A stretch of 11,424 nt of DNA from Burkholderiales bacterium. GTDB taxonomy: Bacteria > Pseudomonadota > Gammaproteobacteria > Burkholderiales > Usitatibacteraceae. The position numbers and the translations under genes are program-made. Shown here in pieces: positions 6,553 to 11,424 of this stretch. The DNA lies in the NCBI GenBank assembly GCA_025350945.1, contig JANXWW010000130.1, forward strand, positions 1 through 11,424, written 5' to 3'. How positions within the stretch are numbered: the first letter of the stretch is position 1; each line of letters starts with the position of its first letter. Below the pieces are notes generated by a model, which was given only the letters and a program-made list of their open reading frames with translations, was not told the DNA's origin and made no database searches.

Positions 6553-7712
6553 CAAAACTGAATCGGCTCGAAAGTTATTTCTGCTTTTGTAAGCGAAGCC
6601 ACCAACGCCTTTCGCGGCGTGAGCCAGATAGCGCTGGTGCCCATCGGCTCCCACGATTTCGAGAATGAAAATGTCCGCTCGACTTTTGCGGAGGCACGAT
6701 CAATTGCAAGCACCGCGGCACCAGACGGCGAGACCGGGTACAGCATGTGCGAGCCGAAACGCGATGGCACAGCTCTGCCTTCGCTCGTGATGGGCGGCAC
6801 GCTTTGCGTCGAATACACCAAGCGGCCTTGAAGATCGATCAACGCGCAAAAACCACCTCGCGACTGCGCAGCGACCACAACATACAGGCGCTGCGAGGGC
6901 AGATAGCAGACGTCATAGGCGTAACCGGTCGCAAGTTCGCGAACCAGTTCGAACGGCTTGGCGACCCCGGTGGGCGACACCAGTGCTGCTTTCAGCGCGC
7001 GCGTCGGGAATTGCTGCCAGACAATCAGGGCATTTTGTTGAGACGCGGCGAGCATCGGCCAATCGTTATTCTCGCCGTCGGCATGGCCGGAAACCTTGAC
7101 CAAGCGGCCGGGAGCACCTTGACTATCAAGCCATCGCAACCAGATACCCTCGCCAGCACCCAATCCGCGAAACGACTGTGCGGCGTGCTGTCTAGACCAC
7201 CCCTCTGCAAACGCGACGAGGAAAGTGTCTCCAATCGCGGCTGCGTGGCCGGAATGCCCGCCGCGCCCAACCGCGAGTGGGTAAGCAACCCGCGGCGAGA
7301 GATCGGCGTTCCAGAGCCCCGCCCGCTGGTGAATACCGTCACTGCCGTCTTCGCACGTTATCAACAGTTGCTGCCGGTCGTTGACTGCGGCGCTGGCCGG
7401 CTCCTGCGCTTCGGGCGCCCTCACCAGCACACGTGGGCGCACCACCGGCCGCGCAGCCTCGAGGCTTGCACAATACACATCGTGTTCCCAGTTCGGTGCG
7501 CCAGTCGGCTGCGGCGGATAGCCCCAGCTCGACCAAATCATGAGCGGCTTGTCGTTGAGTGTCACGATATCGAGGCCGTGCGCATATGCGCGCGGATCGA
7601 GTCTTTCCGCTTTTGCGAGAGCGTGCCACGGAAATGCCACGGTCGCGGCGCCAGCGCTAATGGTCTTCAGCACTGCGCGGCGCGTTACCGTTGCACAAGC
7701 AGTCATTGCCAT
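6552..7712 (-). CDS. Tat-exported beta-propeller-like protein embedded in the pga operon
   Basis: About 386 residues, with no close family that I can name. The start is ATG 7712-7710, overlapping the pgaD stop as TGATG; a second ATG two codons later is also usable. The N-terminus has a twin-arginine motif T-R-R-A-V-L-K (residues 10-16), a hydrophobic stretch to about 29, and A-L-A/A-K-A cleavage options at 31-35. It should therefore fold in the cytoplasm, perhaps around a cofactor, before export to the periplasm. The mature part shows recurrent segments of about 50 residues with polar turns, then hydrophobic strands ending in a Trp or Ala, for example DIVTLNDKPLMIWSSWG, ASAAVNDRQQLLITCEDG, HAAAIGDTFLVAFAEGWS, PMLAASQQNALIVWQQF and DVCYLPSQRLYVVVAAQS. 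This periodicity suggests a six- or seven-bladed beta-propeller. There are no transmembrane helices after the signal and no obvious catalytic motif. It is absent from the classical pgaABCD operon. By position it may bind, modify or cap PNAG, or scaffold PgaA/PgaB; that is inference. Confidence 0.85.
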   Translation of the reverse strand: MAMTACATVTRRAVLKTISAGAATVAFPWHALAKAERLDPRAYAHGLDIVTLNDKPLMIWSSWGYPPQPTGAPNWEHDVYCASLEAARPVVRPRVLVRAPEAQEPASAAVNDRQQLLITCEDGSDGIHQRAGLWNADLSPRVAYPLAVGRGGHSGHAAAIGDTFLVAFAEGWSRQHAAQSFRGLGAGEGIWLRWLDSQGAPGRLVKVSGHADGENNDWPMLAASQQNALIVWQQFPTRALKAALVSPTGVAKPFELVRELATGYAYDVCYLPSQRLYVVVAAQSRGGFCALIDLQGRLVYSTQSVPPITSEGRAVPSRFGSHMLYPVSPSGAAVLAIDRASAKVERTFSFSKSWEPMGTSAIWLTPRKALVASLTKAEITFEPIQF

Positions 7713-8167
7713 CAGTCGCGCGGTTCGACCGCAGCGATCATCCCGCACGGTGCATGATGAATCACGAGCAAGCGATTCGCCTGCCAAGACTGCAATTGCT
7801 TTTCGCAAACGCCAAAAGCCAGAGCCATCTGTTCGCGCGTCAACGGACTTTGATCTGTTCCCGGCGGCGTGCGCCGCGCCTCGCGTTTCTTGCTCCAGCT
7901 CCACAAGGCCATGAGCACGAGCGCTGACATCAACGCTGCGAGATAGAAAGCCGCAGTACCGACCCACGATATTTGATCCGCTTTGCCCAGCCAGCCACTC
8001 GCGTGCAGGGCGATACCGCCACCGGCAAATAGCCAAATCAAAAAACTCACGGTCGGCATGATCAAGAGCGTCCAAAGGGCCCAGAGTGCGGTACGGATCG
8101 TGCCATCGCGTACTTTGTGCAGCACTTTCAATAACTGTGGCTCATCGATGATGGGCGGTGTGGTCAT
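7712..8167 (-). CDS. pgaD: PgaD-type inner-membrane partner of the PNAG synthase
   Basis: A 151-residue protein with a short cytoplasmic N-terminus (MTTPPIIDEPQ), two transmembrane helices at about residues 26-48 and 68-90, and a basic KKREARR segment immediately after the second. The cytoplasmic tail is about 55 residues. Size and topology match PgaD (E. coli 137 residues), which binds PgaC and, with it, c-di-GMP to switch on polymerisation. Sequence conservation in this family is low, so position next to pgaC carries much of the call. The start overlaps the pgaC stop as ATGA (4 bases), and its own stop overlaps the next start as TGATG, which points to translational coupling on both sides. 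Regulation by c-di-GMP is known for the E. coli complex and only inferred here. Confidence 0.85.
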   Translation of the reverse strand: MTTPPIIDEPQLLKVLHKVRDGTIRTALWALWTLLIMPTVSFLIWLFAGGGIALHASGWLGKADQISWVGTAAFYLAALMSALVLMALWSWSKKREARRTPPGTDQSPLTREQMALAFGVCEKQLQSWQANRLLVIHHAPCGMIAAVEPRD

Positions 8168-9393
8168 GATTTCAATCCTCTATCCGGACTCACCCAGGTG
8201 GCGAGTCCGCGTTTACGGTTTAACAACGCTTTAGGCAATCCGACAAATGCCGTTGCCGCACCCAGCATCCAATAAATGATGGGATACCAGACCATCCAGA
8301 AATAATGCTTCCAGATATTTTTTTCGTAGCGACTGTCGAGAAAAAAGCCGCACAGAAACTGCATAAGACAGGTCACCGTGAGCGCTGCACTGATGAAGAC
8401 GACCTCTGAAACGCTTACAGTCGATGCCGTGCCAATCAACAGTTGCACCATGAATACGAGTGCCAGCAACGCGAGTGTATATACCCACGCGACGGAAAGA
8501 ATTGCCTCAATCAACAGTAGCCACATATGTCGGCCGGACCAATGAAACAGCAAGCCGATATTTTTGCTAAGCACTTCCATCCCACCTTGCGCCCAGCGCA
8601 ACCGTTGCCGCCACAATCCCTTCAGCGTCTCCGGCATCAGCACCCAGCATTTAGCGCGTGGCTCGTAGCGAATGTTCCACCGATTGCGCTGCAATTTCCA
8701 GGTGATGTCAACATCCTCGGTCATCATATCGGTCGACCAAAACTGGACGTCGTGCAATGCCTGTTTGCGAAACGCGACGATCACACCGGACACTGAAAAA
8801 ATGTAACCGTAGATGCGCTGCGCGCGCTTGATCATGCCGATGATGCAAGAGAATTCGCCGACCTGAATCTTGCCGATGAGCGTAGAACGATTGCGGATGC
8901 GTGGATTCCCAGTGACCGCGCCCACGCGCGGACTCGATACGAAATGCGCGACCATCCAACGGCAGGCATCTGGCTCCAGGAGAGCATCACCGTCAATACA
9001 GATCAAATACTCGTGTTCCGACAATAGCGCTCCCATGCGTAAGCCCGTTGCCTTACCTTGGTTCTTGGCAAGATGAATTACGCGAAGCTTGGGATCGGTC
9101 GCCGCGAGTTCATCAAGAATCGCGCCAGTTTCATCGCGGCTACCGTCGTTGATGGCGATGATGTCGAAGCAGGGGTAATCTTGTTTCAACAACCACGCAA
9201 TGGTTTCGCGCACGGTATCGCCCTCGTTATGACATGGCAATAAAATCGACACGGGCGGATAGACGAACTCGCGGTCGTACATGCGTGGGAGTCGGCGTTC
9301 CCATTTGTACAAAAACAGGAGCGCGCCAATCATCCACAGATGTGCCATCACGATCGGATAACCTGCGGCAAATAATTCCATCGCATACAACAT
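8164..9393 (-). CDS. pgaC: PgaC-type PNAG synthase, family 2 glycosyltransferase
   Basis: A 409-residue inner-membrane processive glycosyltransferase that polymerises UDP-GlcNAc into beta-1,6-GlcNAc and moves the chain across the membrane. One N-terminal helix (about 8-29) precedes the GT2 domain. Visible catalytic features are the nucleotide-binding VSILLPCHNEGDT (48-60), I-N-D-G-S (D83), the D-G-D motif (134-136), T-E-D (225-227, the catalytic base region) and Q-R-L-R-W (263-267). Together these form the D,D,D,QxxRW signature of processive beta-glycosyltransferases. At least three further helices follow (about 291-312, 325-350 and 365-390). E. coli PgaC is 441 residues, so this is slightly short. 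The ATG at 9393 is the first in the frame but lacks a clear ribosome-binding site; ATG at codon 5 is an alternative. First gene of the operon. Confidence 0.95.
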   Translation of the reverse strand: MLYAMELFAAGYPIVMAHLWMIGALLFLYKWERRLPRMYDREFVYPPVSILLPCHNEGDTVRETIAWLLKQDYPCFDIIAINDGSRDETGAILDELAATDPKLRVIHLAKNQGKATGLRMGALLSEHEYLICIDGDALLEPDACRWMVAHFVSSPRVGAVTGNPRIRNRSTLIGKIQVGEFSCIIGMIKRAQRIYGYIFSVSGVIVAFRKQALHDVQFWSTDMMTEDVDITWKLQRNRWNIRYEPRAKCWVLMPETLKGLWRQRLRWAQGGMEVLSKNIGLLFHWSGRHMWLLLIEAILSVAWVYTLALLALVFMVQLLIGTASTVSVSEVVFISAALTVTCLMQFLCGFFLDSRYEKNIWKHYFWMVWYPIIYWMLGAATAFVGLPKALLNRKRGLATWVSPDRGLKS

Positions 9394-9424
9394 GGCGTGC
9401 GGCTCAAGACCATTCTAGAAAAAA

Positions 9425-9453
9425 CATAATTTAACCATCCCAGATGACAGCAA
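9425..9453 (-). promoter_or_regulatory. Candidate sigma-70 promoter for the pga operon
   Basis: On the minus strand a TTGCTG (9453-9448) is followed, 16 bases on, by AATTAT (9431-9426), or 17 bases on by ATTATG. The spacing is right, but hexamer matches are only 3 of 6 and 4 of 6. It lies about 35 bases upstream of the pgaC start, in the only gap before the operon. Weak evidence; an activator-dependent promoter would fit such poor hexamers. Confidence 0.25.
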
Positions 9454-9493
9454 CGTGAATCACTACTTCTAAAACTGTCGCTACGGAACGACA

Positions 9494-9580
9494 TCACGCA
9501 AAGCTTGCGTTCATTCCAATCCAATCAACATGCAAAGTGCGCAGCGATTGTTTCGTCTCTTCTTGGAAGAAATGTTTCAT
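9494..9580 (-). CDS. Possible 28-codon ORF overlapping the upstream pseudogene stop
   Basis: ATG 9580-9578 overlaps the TGA (9579-9577) of the unrecognised pseudogene as ATGA and reads MKHFFQEETKQSLRTLHV to a TGA at 9496-9494. The overlap resembles a coupled second gene. The product is too short and unrecognised, so it may be the surviving 5' end of a truncated downstream gene or simply chance. Confidence 0.2.
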   Translation of the reverse strand: MKHFFQEETKQSLRTLHVDWIGMNASFA

Positions 9581-9992
9581 GAATTGCCAACGCGCTGTCC
9601 ATCCCCAAGCAATTTAATCTCGATGGGATGACGTTCGCATTCACCCTGGAAAGTGATCGCAGGGTTGAGTGGTGCGGTGGTGGATGCAACCGGGTTGCCG
9701 TTGCCGTCATGCAGCGTGACGACCCTCTGTATTTGTTTGTCTTCACCGTCGAGCGTGTAGTCGATGCGTTTGTTTTTAGCCAGGTCCTGGGATTGTAGTT
9801 ATCGCGGAGAAAGAAGGCTTTGAGACGTGCTTCCTAGCCAACCTAATGTCAGGCGTTGCCAACGATGCGATAGACGTTACTGTCCGCTTCGATCTTTTCT
9901 GTCAGGCTACCGTCGTCGTTCCAGATGTAGCGATCGCTAAATACGCGCGTGACGGCAGGCGTAAAAATTGTATTCAATGGCGCTGCAAGCAA
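9577..9992 (-). pseudogene. Unrecognised degraded protein gene upstream of pgaC
   Basis: Protein-like sequence runs along the minus strand: LLAAPLNTIFTPAVTRVF, SDRYIWNDDGSLTEKIEADS and NVYRIVGNA, then stops TGA 9851-9849, TAG 9845-9843 and TAG 9836-9834. The same frame continues EARLKAFFLRDNYNP. A one-base shift near 9782-9790 leads into QDLAKNKRIDYTLDGEDK, IQRVVTLHDGNGNPVASTTA and a last segment HPIEIKLLGDGQRVGNS, to TGA 9579-9577. A further TAG lies at 9995-9993, so the true 5' end is unknown. The three clustered stops would be Arg, Trp and Trp if single C-to-T or G-to-A changes were reversed. The D-G-x-L-x-E-K and D-G-N-G-N-P turns recall repeat-rich secreted or Rhs-like proteins, but I cannot name a family. 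The gene is surely non-functional. Confidence 0.5.
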
Positions 9993-10127
9993 CTACTTTG
10001 ATGATGTCGTGCGGCGTTTAGCTATTGTAGTGTTCTCGACAAAAGCGGGGTTAGGGCAACGCAGTCATCACGTGAAAGCAAGTCGGCGGCAACAATGGAT
10101 GTGAGTCGCCAAAAAATCGGATAGATG

Positions 10128-10155
10128 ACAGAGGGTGTCCTAGATTTTGTGTTTA
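10128..10155. repeat. Probable IS256-type terminal end
   Basis: The sequence GGGTGTCCTAGATTTTGTGT lies 10 or more bases beyond the IS256 transposase stop. Its reverse complement, ACACAAAATCTAGGACACCC, has the look of IS256-family ends. The matching opposite end is missing because the element is truncated, so the exact boundary and target duplication cannot be defined. Confidence 0.35.
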
Positions 10156-10164
10156 TTGATTTTG

Positions 10165-10550
10165 CTAGCCTCGGTTGAACTGCTTTTCAAAGCGGATCAT
10201 AGGCTGACTTAAGGCCGGTTTCCAGTTCTTGATTGGCATGGTCCACCGCTGGCTGATATTGCGTAATTCCAAGTGCAGTAGCTTGATTGCTCCTCGCCGT
10301 TCGAAAATGACGCGCGCGCTTTAATCTGTTTACGGCAGCTAAAGTTCACGCTCTCAATTGCATTGGCTGTATTCCCCAAGGGGACCTCCTGCGGGGCTTA
10401 GAGTGCCTTGCGGATTTCCGATGCACATGCAAAGGACGGAATCACTCGTACCTATTGGTTGCTTCGAGCTCACCCAGTTCAGGCTGTTGCGCACCATGTG
10501 ACCAATGCATAGTTGCACCTCAGCATCTGGGTAAACGGTCTCGATGGTTC
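10165..10550 (-). pseudogene. IS256-family transposase, C-terminal fragment with internal deletion
   Basis: From about 10550 the frame reads TIETVYPDAEVQLCIGHMVR and NSLNWVSSKQP, a core IS256 motif. It then jumps to VIPSFACASEIRKAL, so about 65 codons usual in the family are missing. After a TAA and a foreign-looking stretch of about 20 bases it resumes with NTANAIESVNFSCRKQIKA. A last frameshift leads to GAIKLLHLELRNISQRWTMP and IKNWKPALSQPMIRFEKQF, ending at TAG 10167-10165. The N-A-I-E-S and W-T-M-P-I-x-N-W motifs are diagnostic of the C-terminal part of this family. Non-functional. Confidence 0.8.
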
Positions 10551-10605
10551 TGTCGCGATAACGCGAAGAGGCCGAGTGCGTCGCCGAGATAGGCGGCGAT
10601 CGAAA

Positions 10606-11001
10606 TGCCAGCGAGTAGAACTGGTTCGCTGCGGACGAAGTTTGGTCTTGGATGTCGCCGAGTTGGTTTTTGCGGATCATATACATGGTTTCGATACCGA
10701 CAATTATGATTCGTGCACACCGATAGGTTTTGAATCCGAGCATGCGCCGCGTGACTCGTTTGATGGCGCGATCGTCTTGCTCGACAATATTGCTCAGATA
10801 TTTAAACTGGCACCTTGCGATAGTAACGCTGCTATCGGCCTGGGTACTGACGATGCTCGCTTTGTTCGAGCCGCTCTTGTCAATGGCGACTTTCTCCGGC
10901 ACGTCGTGCAGGCCGATGGCACGTTCGAAAAATGCGCGGGCCACAGCGTTGCAGTCATGGTTTTTTGATCAGTTCGCATCGAGTAACGCTATCATCTCAA
11001 C
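10606..11001 (-). pseudogene. IS6-family transposase, N-terminally truncated
   Basis: The frame contains AVARAFFERAIGLHDVPEKV, then AIDKSGSNKASI, KYLSNIVEQDDRAIKRVTRR, MLGFKTYRCARIIIVGIETM and finally AANQFYSLA. This is the central and C-terminal part of an IS6 (IS26-like) DDE transposase. The D of I-D-K-S-G and the E of N-I-V-E-Q-D are the second and third catalytic residues. The first catalytic D and the helix-turn-helix are absent. Upstream the frame continues through a TGA at 10971-10969 to VEMIALLDAN, which may be decayed family sequence. At 10606 the family ending Y-S-L-A is reached but the frame runs on into unrelated sequence. Confidence 0.8.
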
Positions 11002-11002
11002 C

Positions 11003-11143
11003 TTATACGGGAAAACCCAAGACTTGCCCGGGCACTGCCGCTAAATTCAGTAGACTGACCTTGCGCTTAATGACGTTCTGGCTGAAACTTTGTGCTGAAT
11101 TACTTTTCGTTTCAAAGTTTTGATATTCGCTTTGCACGTTCAT
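11003..11143 (-). pseudogene. IS481-family transposase, N-terminal stub
   Basis: ATG 11143-11141 opens 46 codons beginning MNVQSEYQNFETKSNSAQSF, then SQNVIKRKVSLLNLAA, ending at TAA 11005-11003. The S-A-Q-S-F-S-Q-N-V-I-K-R-K-V-S-L-L-N-L-A-A run is the characteristic N-terminus of a group of IS481 transposases, normally followed by a helix-turn-helix (E-L-G-N-V-S-K-A-C). Homology stops right after L-A-A, near 11036, marking the junction. The remaining roughly 300 residues are missing. Confidence 0.6.
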
Positions 11144-11227
11144 CAAAACCGCTTACCTTATTCTTTGGCAAGGACTAAGCGTCAGATCAGATCGAAACTT
11201 TTACAAGAAAAACCATAGCAGATCAAC

Positions 11228-11424
11228 GTGAAAAATATTATTTCCATCATTCAGAAATTCAACAGAGGCCGAGATCCCGAGCAGCTGGCCATGAAATACC
11301 GCAACATGCGTAACAGCAGCTTTGCCTTTATGCGTGGCAGTTGCCATTTGTTTTATCAGCAACTGCCTTTGCAGGGCATTTTCAAGTCTGCGCCACGGGT
11401 TTGGTCATGCGGTGACTTGCATCT
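11228..11424 (+). CDS. DUF2252-family protein, 5' end only
   Basis: GTG 11228-11230 starts a frame open to the window edge (65 codons), with an in-frame TAG shortly upstream. It reads VKNIISIIQKFNRGRDPEQL, then MKYRNMRNSSFAFMRGSCHL, and ends near VWSCGDLHL-type sequence (RVWSCGDLH). The S-x-F-A-F-x-R-G and C-G-D-x-H motifs are those of DUF2252 proteins, a kinase-fold-like family of unknown substrate; the C-G-D-x-H motif normally continues into N-F-G. No convincing ribosome-binding site precedes the GTG; the in-frame ATG at 11291 would cut into the conserved start region, so GTG is preferred. It is the only plus-strand gene here, lies next to the IS scar and seems intact as far as seen. Confidence 0.75.
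   Translation, partial: MKNIISIIQKFNRGRDPEQLAMKYRNMRNSSFAFMRGSCHLFYQQLPLQGIFKSAPRVWSCGDLH

Larger units (their letters stand above)
10128..11143 (-). mobile_element. Composite IS scar: IS256, IS6 and IS481 transposase fragments joined
   Basis: Three transposase fragments of unrelated families follow one another on the minus strand with almost no spacer: an IS481 5' stub, an IS6 middle and C-terminal part, and an IS256 C-terminal part with its end sequence. Each is incomplete and carries stops or frameshifts. None can be active. The arrangement implies repeated insertion or recombination at one place, followed by deletion, between the pga operon and the DUF2252 gene. Confidence 0.7.

Noticed and set aside
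6553..6654. Upstream extension of the pgaA frame
   Set aside because: It would overlap the Tat gene, and the ATG at 6552 gives a normal signal peptide and a TGATG junction.
6747..7757. 336-codon plus-strand open frame opposite the Tat protein
   Set aside because: No recognisable motif, and it lies antisense to a gene with a twin-arginine signal and overlapping starts and stops on both sides.
7713..8075. Upstream extension of the Tat-protein frame into pgaD
   Set aside because: The frame is open by chance; the twin-arginine signal starts at the ATG overlapping the pgaD stop.
11031..11054. GGCACTGCCG sequence resembling an IS6 terminal repeat
   Set aside because: Orientation is wrong for the IS6 fragment to its left, and it lies inside the IS481 stub coding sequence.
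1..11424. CRISPR array, tRNA or rRNA genes
   Set aside because: No spaced direct repeats, tRNA cloverleaf signals or rRNA sequence were seen on either strand.

Overview
The window looks like a chromosomal segment of a Gram-negative proteobacterium, most probably a beta- or gamma-proteobacterium. The basis is a pga/hms-type poly-beta-1,6-N-acetylglucosamine (PNAG) exopolysaccharide operon with an outer-membrane porin and a Tat substrate. Species cannot be assigned from sequence alone.

Layout, left to right. (1) 1-2495, minus strand: a decaying accessory segment. In genomic order it holds a VapC PIN toxin remnant (cut by the window edge), its VapB antitoxin with two in-frame amber codons, a KfrA-like DNA-binding protein broken by an amber codon and a frameshift, a 25-codon ORF, and a proline/glycine-rich protein shaped like a polymorphic-toxin C-terminal region whose best start lies in another frame. 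(2) 2496-2736: an intergenic gap with two perfect inverted repeats. (3) 2737-9393, minus strand: an intact, tightly coupled operon transcribed pgaC - pgaD - Tat-signal protein - pgaA - pgaB. Junctions are ATGA (pgaC/pgaD), TGATG (pgaD/Tat protein), TGATG (Tat protein/pgaA) and a 9-bp gap (pgaA/pgaB). (4) 9394-9992: a weak candidate promoter, a 28-codon ORF and an unrecognised pseudogene with clustered stops. (5) 10128-11143, minus strand: a scar of three transposase fragments of different IS families (IS256, IS6, IS481) joined end to end. (6) 11228-11424, plus strand: the 5' end of a DUF2252-family gene running off the window.

How the genes work together: PgaC (family 2 glycosyltransferase) and PgaD (two-helix partner) polymerise and export PNAG across the inner membrane. 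PgaB partially de-N-acetylates it in the periplasm, and PgaA (TPR domain plus beta-barrel) carries it through the outer membrane. The unusual element is the fifth gene between pgaD and pgaA, encoding a Tat-exported, probably beta-propeller-like protein of about 386 residues that is absent from the classical four-gene operon. Its start and stop overlap both neighbours, so it is very likely co-produced with the polymer machinery. Both flanks are littered with pseudogenes, while the operon itself is free of stops and frameshifts, which suggests selection on it.
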